Of a DNA stretch of 64,000 nt, positions 33,381 to 45,328 are shown piece by piece. Source of the DNA: Hymenoscyphus infarciens (lineage: Eukaryota; Ascomycota; Leotiomycetes; Helotiales; Helotiaceae); contig LLCB01000068.1 in the NCBI GenBank assembly GCA_001414345.1, positions 1 to 64,000 of the forward strand. Direction: 5' to 3'. The position numbers were made by a program, and so were the translations under genes. Within the stretch, counting starts at the first letter, position 1. Each line of letters opens with the position of its first letter. A model generated the notes under the pieces. The model saw only the letters and a program-made list of their open reading frames with translations, did not search any database and was not told where the DNA came from.

Positions 33381-35532
33381 GGTTTCGATGGGGGTTCAAT
33401 TGACTTGAGGGGGTTTTTGGGTTTTTCGGCTTTCTCTTGTCAGAAAGGGGTTTGGCTCTTGATATACAGCCAACTGTTCCAACTTGGTGGGATATTTTGG
33501 TTCTAAGGTACATACCTGGTTGATCTTTGAAGTTTGGGGTGGGGCTTGGACTCTTGAAGAGCTCTTGAAACTGGACAAGCACCTTTGGCATGAACTTTAT
33601 CCTGCTGTCAAAGCCATAGTTGGCGCTTCAACTAGTAGAGATTACCCTGTAGCTGGTAGCACCATGGAGGAGAGGGAGCCCCACGACTGAGTCCCACATC
33701 AGATTGTAGCCTCGCCACGTTGTTTTTCAACGGGAGGTATCCTCCAAACAAAGCTAAAGGCCATAGGGAGTTGCATTTGTTAAATCTTCAGAAGCCCATG
33801 AAGTTTCCAATTAAAGAAGTTTTGGCTATAAGTCCAGAAAACGATCGTGGTTCCACTGTCCTGGGCTGTTGTGAGAATCTTGGAAGTGATACAGAGAAAG
33901 TACGAGATACAGCCGTCGGATAAACCCCAACCAATAGAAAGGCGATCTGCAAACCCCGCCTTTCCGGACGTTTCAGGCCGATAAAATTCCGAAACCAGAT
34001 CAACCCCCGCCTGTGTGCTCTGATCACCCAGATCTGCTCCTTACTTCCATCTATCAGAATTAATCGGCAATGTTTTGTTTACTACAACTCCTCGCTTAAA
34101 TCCTGTCTCTGGTTCTAGACAGAAACTTTAACTAATGCTACGCATTCCAAATCACTCCCCTGGAAAAAACACCCTTAGGTACGTTCCACGGGCAATGGAT
34201 GAGGACAGTCTGAGGGAATATCGTACCTATTGTCTTACTTGTAATTGTAAGACTCATATGCTAATGACTTCTTTATTCTAAAGGAATTATGGCTGTCGTG
34301 CAGCTCACATGGCCTTTATTACCTTTCCAGACAATCACGATGACTGATGCATTAGATTGCATCGTAAACTTAAACAATAGGGGTGACCGAATTACCTCCC
34401 TTCATCATTTCTGGAAAAAGGGGTCAGGCAAGTAAGTTAATTGCCACCAGACTTCCAAGCAAGCAAAGAAGTGTTTTTATTGCATTTGAGTCATATTTGC
34501 AGTCTTGCCCACCTTCCTTACAAGTGAAAGGTTTGGGTAGAACAATTGTGTGAATTGAATTTTGAAGCATTGTCTTGTAGCGTATTCTGCTGTACAGTTG
34601 TAATCTTGTGGTCCATACCAGATTCATGAATAACAGTCACAGTATGACTTCCTGGTTGCTAGGTTGGGTTTGCTTCCAACTTGGCTTTTGTGATAAAGTG
34701 TGAGAAAGTCTGTACTTGCTGCGATATTTGCCCTTCGTGTTTGAAGTACCTAGATACCTACTAGCTGTACCTTTGCGAAAAAGAACTTGAATCTTGTGGG
34801 TTGTTTATAATGATGCTTGTCATATGTTGCCAAAAGGCTCACCTATGACAAAAGTTTGCAAACATCCCTTGAGAGCTAGCTGCCAGTCGTTGCCATGAGT
34901 GAGAATGTTGATTCCCCTTTTTCATCATAACCTCTTAGTCAGGATATTCATTTGGGCACTCACTTGGGTTTTTTGAGAGCCCAGGTCTAGAACTGTGGAA
35001 TTGTACGTTGGCAGTCTGCCTTCTGGTTGTTTCTGCAGAGAAAGACTTCTGCAAACCATCCCTTGATCCCCCGCTGCTCACATATACATGTAACTTGAGT
35101 CAAAAGGTCGGTCGCTTCTTGTAACCTTTCTTCGTAGTTGCTAAGCTACAGTCCTAGGGAGCAGCTTACAAGCTACTACATGTACCAGCAATACCCCATT
35201 AATTAGTTAAGAGAACAAGTCATATATTTCTTAAAGAACCCTTCTCTCGCTAAGTTGTTCTTGTCCGTATTTCATGTATCTCTTACACAATAGATCAAAC
35301 ATGAGTAGGAGAGTACTCTCTTAATTTGATTCACTTGAAGAGAAGTGTTCGCTTAGTGACTCTGTCGCTATGTGCTGAAGTGTCTATGATGTATCCACTG
35401 CGGCGGTCGGACCAAGCAAGGCTGGAATTACCGTCTTCTCCAGTTCCTCTCCAGCTATCGCCTGCAGCCTTACAGTCCCTCTACCCTTTGCTCTAGAACA
35501 CACTCCCCGCAACGGCCATACAACCAAGGAGG
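33381..35532. other. Long intergenic region
   Basis: About 2.1 kb without a recognisable gene on either strand. The ORFs are short and overlapping, and I found no repeats or splice-linked frames. The final 150 bp should be the SET-gene promoter. Confidence 0.45.
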
Positions 35533-37734
35533 ATGATGAGACACACGAGACTCCAAGCAATACCCGAGGAGAGCTCGTGGGCAGAGATCTCAGATACGAT
35601 CAACGCCTTGGGAAAGCATCCTCATCCCCCCATGGAGATCTACATGGACATAGAACTCAGCACTTTCCTCGTCGAGCGCGTCAATTCGAAGCATCCCCTT
35701 AGGATTCGAAAGTCGAAACTCTTGGACGCACATACTGGGCTCTTTGCGCGGCAGGATATCGAGGCAGGGCAGGAGATATTCAGGACAAAGCCTCTGGTGA
35801 GCTGTCTCGAACCAGGCTTGATTCCCGAGTTCTGTGATTACTGCAAATCTGCCAGGAATCGACAGCACGAGAGAAACTGGAAGCCAGTCTGGTGCGACGG
35901 TTGCGACCTCTGTGCCTACTGCTCGAAGGTACGTCCTCTCCATTCCTTTTCTTTTCAAGCTGTTTTCAAGTAAACAGAGAGTTGAAAGTCGGCAAAACCC
36001 ACTACTACATCTGAAACGATCGCAAGCCATCAAAGGATCTGTTTCCTCTTGCACCGAAGAACAGAAACGAAAAGGCCAATAGCTAAATTTGCGATCTACA
36101 GGACTGCCTCGAATCTGCCTGGGTAGAATACCACAAGAAGGAATGCGAGTTAATGCAACAAAAACCACACCAAAAGGCAACCTCTCGAGACTGGGTATTA
36201 TATCGATTAATAGCCAAATCTTTGATCAACAATCGTCCTCAGGACGTCGAACAAGAGCAGATGAGCTGTATTACCACAGATACTAGTTCCCCAAACCAGC
36301 AGCAATCATCTGGCTCCTCTTTCTCTCGACCAACCCATGATATTCCTCCTCGAAACGCCGAGTCCATACATCCTCTCGAATATAGAGCCATCGGGCTTCT
36401 TCAATCGCATATAGAACAACGTGAGCTGTACCTAGGGGAGGAAAAGCCATATTCTAAGCCAGGAGAATTCATACTTGAGGTTTTCAAGGAACTCTCATTG
36501 CCGCTGAGAGAATTGGAGATTCTTTACGTGAAAGTATGCATATCTACTTGGACTTTTTCATAATCTCATCACTAATACCTTTTTTTTCATCCAGATCATT
36601 ACCAACTCCATCAAGATGCATTCCCCCGAGGGAGGCACAAACTCGTATTTCGGAACTGCTTTCGATCCCACGGCCTCGCTTATAAACCATTCTTGCCAGC
36701 CCAACATCATTATTTTCTTCGAGAAGGGTTACTTGCGAGTAAACTCATTGAAGCCAATCAAGGCTGGGGAGGAGCTGCTGAGATGTTACGTTGACGTGCA
36801 TGAGAGTTCAAGCCTTCGCTTGGAACACCTCGTTGGGAGCGAAGCAGTTTGGGAAATGCCATGGGTTGACTGCCATTGTAAGTAGCATACGCTTCATTGG
36901 TGGCTTCAAGCTGACGAGACTGTAGGTCCCCGTTGTGCAGGTGAAACCCCAGACGAAGACTACCAAGGAGCTCTGGCCAACACCACCATCCCACTCGAAG
37001 ATCGTCTAGACCAGTTGGTAGAATACCAGGAAAAGCTCAAGGCGGCAATATGGGCTGTGTCGGCAAATAAGCACTCCTACGAGTTCCTCGAATTCGCCAT
37101 CAAACAAGCTTCCCGTGCCTTATACAATGACGACAAGGGATGGCCGTCTGACCTGTACCCCATGCCACAAGCTGAGATGGTCATGGCACAAATACACGTC
37201 TTTTCGGAGAACCCAATGCATAACAATATGTTGCAACGCTTTTGGAAGGTATTCTTTCGGCTCAGAATCCGCGAGGGACCAGAGTTTCTAAGATGGTTTT
37301 GGGTTATGGTTTCGATGTTTGGAATTTACATGAAATCACTCCCACGAGAGCCGAAACTTGCGACCACCCCGGAGGATTACCCTGCTCTCCTCGGTCCCCA
37401 ATGGGAGAGCAAGTACATTGAAAAGCAGTTCGTGAAGCGTTTCCCTGATCGTGTATCAGCAAAAAAGCCGCCATTCCTCACCGCAGAAGAAATGGCACGC
37501 CTATACCATGGATTTACCGGCGAGTTGTATATCCGAGTGAGATGCCTTTACGGCAATGTTTGGTTTGCGCAGCAGATCAAGAGAGAAATGGGTCGCGCTG
37601 AGAGGAGACTTAAGCTTTTTGCGCATGGGGAGCCTAGTTTTGTGAAGTTTTATGAGGCACAGAGGAAAATGCTTGCGAGCATTGGGTTCAAGGAGGATAA
37701 CATGATTATTTTGACCTTTCCTAAGAAGAAGTAG
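35533..37734 (+). CDS. MYND-SET (SMYD-type) protein lysine methyltransferase-like protein
   Basis: Exons 35533-35928, 36102-36533, 36595-36877 and 36926-37734 give 639 aa; introns are 173, 61 and 48 nt with GTACGT, GTATGC and GTAAGT donors. The N-terminal S-SET half starts GLFARQDIEAGQEIFRTKPL. A MYND zinc finger spans the first intron: CDYC, then CDGCDLCAYC and DCLESAWVEYHKKEC. The SET core shows FDPTASLINHSCQPN (NHSCxPN), LRVNSLKPIKAGEELLRCYVD and post-SET CHCPRCAG across the last intron. The C-terminal ~260 residues are helical, as in SMYD proteins. SMYD enzymes use S-adenosylmethionine to methylate lysines; the target here is unknown. The gene borders the AT-rich island immediately downstream yet is intact. 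Confidence 0.92.
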
Positions 37735-38515
37735 TGGAATGAAATGTTATTAGAGTGCTTTTAGAGTACACAATGGTGTTTTTGATGATAATTTGAGTGC
37801 TTTTAAGTGAGCTTTAGTGTGTAATTCGATGAATAACTTTGATTTTATTGTAGAATATTGAAGGAATCTCTACTATTCCATGCATATTTATTCTTGAAAG
37901 GTTCTTAGAAATCTGTTCCATATCTCAGAACATTCTGTACCTTTATTAGTAATGTTGTATTTTTCACAGTTTTTCTTAATTTTTCTACATATTTTATATA
38001 TTAATAACGAGCGATTGTTTATGCAGTTTCATTAGGAGCTACAAGGTTGTTTGCTATAAGAGTATCGTCGCAAGTTCCTTCGATATTTCTCGATACTTCT
38101 ACTAGTTTGGAAAACTATAGAGAAGTGAAAGTTATTATAGTAATTATTAGAATTTACAAGCCCTTTTGTTATACTAACATTAGTGTAAGTTTCTCCGATG
38201 TTTTTTGTTCTTCTTTTTCTTTTGGAAATTTCTCCTAAGCAAATTATTTTGTTATAACTAAAACCGTCTTTGCTCTTATATTTCCATCGCAACTTTCTCC
38301 GATGTTTCTTAATTCTTCCACTTCTTTTGAATACTAGAGAGAAGTGAAAATTCCTATAGTAATTGTTATAATATATAAGATGTTTTACTATTACGATATT
38401 GTCTTAAGTTCCTCTATTTCGTCTCGATTATTCTATTTCTTTAAGGAAGTAGTATAAGTTGCTTGCTTTTACTAAAATAACTATAAGTATAACGTTGTTT
38501 TCTTCTGATAATTTC
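37735..38515. repeat. AT-rich border with degenerate ~110-bp tandem repeat
   Basis: The transition to AT-rich DNA begins right after the SET gene stop. From about 38053 a unit of roughly 105-115 bp recurs about four times (starts near 38053, 38166, 38273 and 38389). Each has a core like TCGCAAGTTCCTTCGATATTTC, then TTCTAC.TC, AGAGAAGTGAAA and a TATAGTAATTRTTA tail, with many differences between copies. A similar core reappears after the solo LTR (38772-38960), so the array continued there before the insertion. No coding. Confidence 0.6.
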
Positions 38516-38771
38516 TATAATAGCTTAAACCGTACACTACTAGCGAAGGGGCATATAGGAGTGCGTTTAATAGAATAACGTATACGATTCCTAGGCTTAA
38601 TACAAAGGTAAAGAACAAATTAGCCTCTTTATGAACAGAGAGAGGCAGAGCATATATATACAGGAGTTTAGACTCTATAAAGTCTATAACTAAAAGTAAG
38701 ACAAAACATATTCAGCTAATATAAAGGTCCGAAGCTCGAATAGTACGTAACCTCGGCTTCTAGCTATTATA
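38516..38771. repeat. Degenerate solo LTR (family A), TSD ATTTC
   Basis: Aligns with the 318-bp LTRs of the element at 40253-45328 over the start (TATAATAGC for TATAACGGC) and the block GGCATATAGGAGTGCG, and ends in TATTATA. It is flanked by perfect 5-bp repeats ATTTC (38511-38515 and 38772-38776). It is internally shortened relative to the others. Confidence 0.7.
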
Positions 38772-39005
38772 ATTTCGTTTTAACTTTCTTCGCTTTTTTT
38801 CGATTATTTTAGTAGTTTTTCAGTAGAGTAGCTAAAAAAAAGTTCTTTTATTTAAATAATCTTATAGAAACTTTATAAGGTCTTTCTTAATTCTTCTATT
38901 TCTTTTATAAATTTGTAAGAATCAATTGTTTATATAAAAAATATCAGAGTTTATAAGCTATTTTATAATTATAATATTTATATAAATCTATTAACTAGGT
39001 GATAT

Positions 39006-39952
39006 TATGACGGGCACGGCCGTCACATAACTGACCAGGGACTCTGTTATAGGGTATATATTCATAGCTCCTGCCAGCCTTTACTCTCTTTAGCAGACGT
39101 TTTATATACCACACATTGATTATATTAAATCTACCTTCTTTTGAGCCTCGACTAGGACAAGATAACGAACTCCATTCGATACGACCATCCTATGATAGAC
39201 TCGGACCTCTGGCCGAGTCACGTAGTTAGGAGCCTTCGGGCTAGTTAGCTTCTTATCTAAGTTTCATACACCATTACACGCAGTACCCTACGTGTCTTTT
39301 ACAAATGGTAGCAACGATGACCTGATGGAAGGAGTCGTCAAGTACTTGGCCGATTTGACTATTTAAGCCCTTGGGACAAGTGCTCATAAGCGAAGGGGGT
39401 GCGTGGCCCTTCGACACCAGAAACCGCGGCCATTAGCCGATTACAGACAAATAGGGTGACCTAGGCAGTGGATATATCCACACCGGGTTAGTGCCGGATG
39501 CACCATATGACCCGAGGGGCCTCTGTAGATAGCTTTCTCTAATTACATCCAATTTGCCCCTTATTAAAACGAACCTTTCTTTAATGACCAACGCAGGGAA
39601 TCTACTGTCATTCTATTAGACAGGAACGGGAAACAGAAACGCGCCACATAGCTTGGCCAAATCGCCGTAGCCATAGTAGCCAAAAAGAAACCACCGCATA
39701 CACAGCTAGACCATCGAATTCACCCTATTTGTCTATTACCCTATAAACCGTCGCGGAGAGGGCTGGATGTGGGCCGTCTGTTTTATATCTTTAGGTCGAA
39801 GACTTTAGGCATCTGTAACAGGCACGGCCGTCATATGACTGACCAGGGACTCGGACCTCTAGCCGAGTCACGTAGTTAGAAGCCTTCGAGCTAGTTAGCT
39901 TCTTATCTAAGTTTCATATATACTACACGTAGTACCCTACGTGTCTTTTACA
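39006..39952. mobile_element. 947-bp TRIM-like non-autonomous LTR element, TSD GATAT
   Basis: LTR1 39006-39303 (298 bp) and LTR2 39814-39952 (139 bp) share GGCACGGCCGTCA..TGACTGACCAGGGACTC and CCGAGTCACGTAGTTAG through to CTACGTGTCTTTTACA. LTR2 lacks about 160 bp between two GACTC copies, consistent with a simple deletion. The 510-bp interior has no open frame of note and begins two bases after LTR1 with TGGTAGCAACGATG, a plausible tRNA primer-binding site. Flanks are perfect GATAT repeats (39001-39005 and 39953-39957). It is far less AT-biased than its surroundings, so it is younger or escaped RIP. Confidence 0.75.
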
Positions 39953-40564
39953 GATATTAAACTTATATTCTTCGACTTATCTATAGTATTATAGTAGATA
40001 AGTTAGATAATAGAAATCGATAGAAGTTCTCTTAGCTAATAATAGACGCTTATCTCGCTTATTAACTCTCTACTACTTTATAGTTTATAATATATCCGCA
40101 ACTCTATTTTATTATATTTAATCTACTTATTATACTAATTAGAGTATATAAATCAAAATCGAGTTAATATCTATTATTAGCTAGAGAGACTAAGTCGGCG
40201 CTAAGCGAGTAGAGTAGAGTAGTAAGAATTACGATAGCGCGGTTACTATAATTATAACGGCACGAAATACACACAACTACAGAAGAGGCATATAGGAGTG
40301 CGTTTAGCAGAATAACGTATGTAAATACTAGGCTCTGATACGGAAGAAAAGGCTAAACTAGCCTTTTCTGACTCTAGGAGAGTAGGCTGCTATATACAAG
40401 AGGTTCGGACTATACAAAAGGGTCCGAAACCGACCAACGTCATACGTCGGCTAATACAAAAGCCCGAACCTACGTAACCTTCCTAAAACAGATAATATAA
40501 GACAACAACTGCCGAAACCTCATATGTGGCAGGTACTCCCAGCTGTCTAGGATGACGGCATGCC

Positions 40565-40826
40565 CAGTGTTTTTGGTTTCTCTAGGCTAGGCTAGGATAG
40601 GCTAAGTAAGCCTTTATTAATAAATTAATAAATATATAGTAAATAAAAGACTAAAAAGAACCATAGACAGTGTTCTAGTAGTACTTAACCCTCTTTTATC
40701 TAATAAACAAGTCATTTATAACTAGCGTTACTTATTATATACTTATAAGTAAAAAAACACGGAGTTCACCCAGGCTAAAGGAAAATATCCAGAAAGTGCC
40801 AAGAGGCAGGGAAAGCCAATTCACTA
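40565..40826. mobile_element. 262-bp hAT-type MITE nested in the left LTR, 8-bp TSD
   Basis: The insertion interrupts the LTR between two perfect copies of the palindromic octamer GGCATGCC (40557-40564 and 40827-40834). Removing it with one octamer restores a 318-bp LTR collinear with its partner. The ends are imperfect terminal inverted repeats: CAGTGTTTTTGGTTTCTC against the complement TAGTGAATTGGCTTTCCC. CAGTG ends with 8-bp duplications are characteristic of hAT transposons. It is noncoding, hence non-autonomous. Confidence 0.85.
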
Positions 40827-41530
40827 GGCATGCCGTCACATCCCTCTCCCTTAAAAAAGACTCGTCCTTGAGTCTGTCTATCTCTTATCGTTCAGGGTTA
40901 AATCAGGATAGTGTAAGTATTATAACATTTGTCGTATTCGTTGATTTGTCGTAAGCGAGAAGGTTAGAGTCTAAATCGTAGCTAACCCGAGTTTGTAGAT
41001 GCTTTATTTATTATAATTTTGTTATAAGCGAGACGAGATGTCGATATAGGTTTCGAATCGTGACTATAGATGCTTATAAAGAGACTTTGTTTCTAATCCT
41101 TTAATATTAAAAGTAAGCATTCGCGTCTACTAAAAGAGTGTAGTCTAATTAGTCTAGTAGGTTAGAGAAAGTTCAAAGTTTAAAGTAAAATCAGAAAAAG
41201 TTTAAAGTAGAGTCGAAGGCGAATTTAGAGTAGAGTCGGAAGTCGTTTAGTTAAGAGGTAGTAATAACTTAGTTAAGAGCTTACTTCGAGGGTATACTGA
41301 TTCGTATTTAATTCGAATTCGAAAAAAAAGAGTAAAGTTAGAAACGAAAAGTCGATAATGTCGTAGATAGTGATAACTTAGCTAAGAGGTTACTATTCTT
41401 TTAAGAGTATACTAATTCGTATCTGATTTAAAAAGTTTAAATAAAAAAAGAACTTCTGGCCTAGCCAGAAGTAAAAGAAAGTAAGAAAGTAAAGACTAGA
41501 AGACTCTATACCAGAGTCGGTGGGGTTTCG

Positions 41531-41925
41531 GCTAGTCAAATGAACTTAATGCCGAAGTTTGTCGTATTATCCGAAGTTCGAGACAATAATAAGGGTAGTT
41601 TCAGCTGGTCAAAAGCGAAGTTATAGCCGAGTTGTCGAATTGTCCAAAGTTTAAGACAACAAAAAAGGGGTACAGTTTTAGGTGGTCAAAGGCGAAGTTG
41701 TTTCCAAAGTTATCAGAGTTTCGCTATCCGAAGTTCAAGACAATAATAAGAGTAGTTTCAGCTAGTCAAAGGAGTTTATTACCGAATATTATCAAAGTTT
41801 AAAATTTATTATCCGAGTATCTAAGGACAATAAAAGGGGTGGTTCAGCTAGTCAAAAGAGTTAATACCGAAGTTATTAAAGTTAAAATTATTATCTAAAG
41901 TCTAGGATAATAAAGGGACAGTTAT
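41531..41925. repeat. Tandem array, five copies of a 73-86 bp unit
   Basis: Copies start at about 41531, 41604, 41681, 41761 and 41847 with GCTAGTCAAA-like sequence, followed by GCGAAGTT/GTTAT, CCGAAGTT, ATTATCCGAAGTTCAAGACAATAATAAG and a short GTAGTTTCA linker. It lies inside the LTR element interior. Unit lengths drift through small indels. Confidence 0.75.
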
Positions 41926-43752
41926 AGATATAGTAGTATCTAAGTTCGGATGTCTAGTTATATAAAACTGTATTACTTAAGCCCGTAGGCCGCCTCGTTC
42001 TCTTCGGTGATTTAGGTCTGAATCAGGGTACTTAAGGACTTATTTATCTTCCGATTTCGAAGAAAGAGTTGCTATTAGATTATAGAGAGTTTAGAGCTAG
42101 ATAGAGGGATATTCTAAACCGAAGTGCTTTAGTTTTGCTCCTTATCTATAGCTAAAAGATTATTCACTATTTTAATAAAGTTATAATTCTAGTGTCTCTT
42201 AAAAGTAGTAGACGAGTTTTAGAGCTAAGGTATAATCTTGTCCTATATATAAAAGAACTGTTCCTATTCTCTCTAAGTATAACTATACTTAAAAAGCGAA
42301 CGTTTCTTTAGTATAATCTTCTTCTAATTCCACTTCTATTTCTTTTAACTTCTATCTCTTTTAGCCTTTATACTAGCAGAGACTTAGTATATAACCGTAG
42401 TCTTTTTAATCGTTTACTAGTAGAGGTTCGAGGGAAGCTTAGTAGAGTTAGATAATGTTCGGTTAGGATTAATAGCAATAACTTAGCTAAGAGCTTACTT
42501 CTAAGTTTTGTTCTAATAGAAAGCGTATCTTAACTGATTTATATCTAATTCAAGGGAAGTAGTAGGAAGGCATTAGAGGTAGCTGCTTATAGCTAAAAGA
42601 GGTATGAATTTAGGCTTAGAAGTAGGAGAGGGTTTAATTAAGAGTTTAAAAGAGGATTAGATTAGAGAGGGTTTAGAGTAGCGATTTATTAACTTTAAAA
42701 TATAAGATTGCTTATCTGTCTTTCTAGCTCGGCTAGCTAATTCCTTATTTCTTGATTTTCTACTTCTAAAGCTTATATAACTAACTATATCTAGTCTATA
42801 TTTAAAAAGTCCTACTAGTCTCTTTAACTGTTATTATTTCTTTAAGATCTTCTAGATCTTAGTATACAGGTGCTGTTTAGGCGGCTTTCAGAAAGAGGGG
42901 TATTCTTAAAAGAGGTTGTTACTTAATATTACATAGTAGAACTAAATTCGACTATCTTTATTATCTATTTATAAGGATTTAAAAGCGTTCTAAGTATTCT
43001 CTATCTTATAACTAGTTAAAAAGTAGGTATCTAAAAGGGTAACTATCTCTTCTTAATCTTAGAAAGTATTCTAAACCGACTCTGACTTATATCTAAGCTC
43101 TAAGTAGTTCCTAGCTAGTCTAGTTATTATACTCTAAATAAGAGCTTTATATATTAGAGGTAAACTATAGTAGTCGGCATTTATATAGAGTCTATCTTAT
43201 ACTAATATCTTCTATTATTAGTATATAAGTAAAATACTATTATCTAAAGGTTTAATCTTTTTAGTTATCTTACTTTTTTGTTAAGGTTAGAGAGTATTCG
43301 AAGAGGCTTCGATACTGTGTTAGATAAGTTAGAAGGCATAAGGGCTAGCTATGTCTCTTAAGCGAAAGAGGTCTAAATTAGAGCTTAAAAGCAAAGGAGG
43401 GTCGAATAAGGGTCGGATCGAAGAGAGTTTAGAGATGAGATTTTTAACTTCAAAGTTCGCTTATAATTTTATCCTCTATCTCTCTAACTAATCGTTTTAT
43501 CCTTTATATGCCTTTTACCTCTATCTTATCTACCTATTATCTATATATCGTCTAAATTTAGAAAGGTTGTCTTTAGAGGCTAAGCTCTTATTATTTCAGC
43601 GTACGGTTATAGATTAGAGAGGGTTTAGAAGGTCTTTCGAAAAGAGAAGTAGCCTTAGAAGGTCGTTCAACGCCTCGTAGCAGAACTGTTAACATAATGT
43701 CGATTTTAGAGAGAGGGGAGAGGTAAGGTTAGGTTTAGAGGCCTTTATAATA

Positions 43753-44681
43753 GGAAACGCTATTCTGTAACCAACGCTAGCATGGGTACTATGCTAGCGT
43801 ATAAAATTAGCGAAATTTCAATATATTTACTCTTGCTAGAAAACAATCGCCACCACCTTCCTAAAAAGGACTAGTCCCACCTAAAAAAGTGGCATAAATA
43901 GAGTAAACAAAGCTCGTAATAACAATAAATCAATAAACTATGTATAATCGAATAAAGCGCCCCTTTCCTAGTATGCTCTCCTACCACTTTTCGTAAAAGG
44001 TTGTACTAAAGTCTCTAGTAATCTACTTATTAACTTCCGCCTATACCTCTACCTTTTCTAGTATCCGATTCAACTACGTTCCGTCGACCGGCGTACTATA
44101 ATTTAGGGAGTGGTGGAATTGAAGGCGTTGATATCGAAGTATCGGTATTAGATCGAGCGCTTATAAATAGGTATATCTGGCTACCAATTTATAGGCGATC
44201 CGCTATTCACGTTGAATAGGTAAAAGGCTTGAATTTATTTACTTTGTTATATAAATCGTACTTAATCTTAACGGGTAGGTATAGGAGGGTGTCCCTCCTA
44301 CTAGGGGGTCTAGGGAGCTAGCCCCCTAGTGAAAAGACAAGTGCCTTATACTATTACTATTGGAACATGTCTGGAAGTTGGGCGATACCCTAAGGAGGCA
44401 AAACTGAGGTTATTCCCACTTTTTAGAGAAGTTGATATTTTCATTAGTTTAACTGGTTTTAGGCACTTTTAAGTGACTATTTAAGTTATATCTATAGTTT
44501 CTAGAGTATTAGTAATCAGAAATATAATAATATATATATACGATATAAAAGGGTTTTAGAATACTTCTAGAGTGAATAGGAGAATAAGGGGGTGAATAGG
44601 AGGATAAGGGGGTGAATCACGTGGTGGCGTGCTTGGCAGGCTAGGGACCCCTGCTAGCGTTGGCTATAGAATAGCGCAACC
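43753..44681. mobile_element. 929-bp Mutator-like non-autonomous element, 10-bp TSD
   Basis: The terminal inverted repeats are 30 bp with about five mismatches: GGAAACGCTATTCTGTAACC continuing into AACGCTAGCA on the left, and the complement GGTTGCGCTATTCTATAGCC into AACGCTAGCA on the right. Perfect 10-bp repeats CTTTATAATA flank it (43743-43752 and 44682-44691), matching the 8-11 bp duplications of MULEs. No transposase frame is present. It is nested inside the family A LTR element. Confidence 0.85.
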
Positions 44682-45010
44682 CTTTATAATAACTATAATA
44701 AGTCGACTTATTCACTAATCCTAGGGTTATTAGGATTCTTAGGAACACTTAGCGTATTCTAATCTCTTAACGTGTCTATAACACGATTTTTACTAGCTGT
44801 CTATATAGATACTAAACCCTAGTGTCACTAGCCGTCTAGATAGTCTCTAATTACCTAGCTATTTAAGAAATATTACCCTTCTAGTCCGATTCTAGTCTAA
44901 AGCGAAACAGGTATATTATCGACTTCGAATTCAAAATAAAAGAAGTGATAAAAAGCTCGAAAGAGATATTATTTAGACTATCACTAGTAAAGAAGAGTTT
45001 AGCCTTTTTA

Positions 45011-45328
45011 TATAATAGCATAAAATATATATAACTATAGAAGAGGTATATAGAAGTGCGTTTAGCAGAATAACGTATATAAATACTAGGCTCTAATATA
45101 GAAGAAAAGGCTAAACTAGCCTTTTCTGACTCTAGGAGAGTAGGCTGCTATATATAAGAGGTTCAGACTATATAAAAGGGTCTGAAACCGACTAACGTCA
45201 TACGTCGGCTAATACAAAAGCCCGAATCTACGTAACCTTCCTAAAACAGACAATATAAGACAACAACTGCCGAAACCTCATATGTGGCAGGTACTCCCAG
45301 CTATCTAGGATAACAGCATGCCGTTACA
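45011..45328. repeat. Right LTR of the family A retrotransposon (318 bp)
   Basis: Direct repeat of 40253-40840 without the nested MITE. Differences from the left LTR are mostly C-to-T and G-to-A, for example CACACAACTACAG versus TATATAACTATAG, as RIP would produce. Confidence 0.85.

Larger units (their letters stand above)
40253..45328 (-). mobile_element. RIP-degraded LTR retrotransposon, family A, TSD ATAAT
   Basis: The left LTR (40253-40840) minus its nested insertion, and the right LTR (45011-45328), are both exactly 318 bp and align throughout. Shared blocks include GGCTAAACTAGCCTTTTCTG, ACGTCATACGTCGGCTAATA and GAAACCTCATATGTGGCAGG. Perfect 5-bp repeats ATAAT flank the element (40248-40252 and 45329-45333). 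On the minus strand a purine tract AAGGGAGAGGGA lies directly against the LTR start TGTGACGGCA, which suggests minus-strand orientation. The interior is TA-rich with stops in all frames, so pol could not be read and the superfamily is open. The LTRs have short inverted ends TGTAACGGCA/TGCCGTTACA. Confidence 0.85.

Noticed and set aside
39304..39813. Coding potential of the TRIM interior
   Set aside because: All frames contain frequent stops despite normal base composition; no gag or pol motif.
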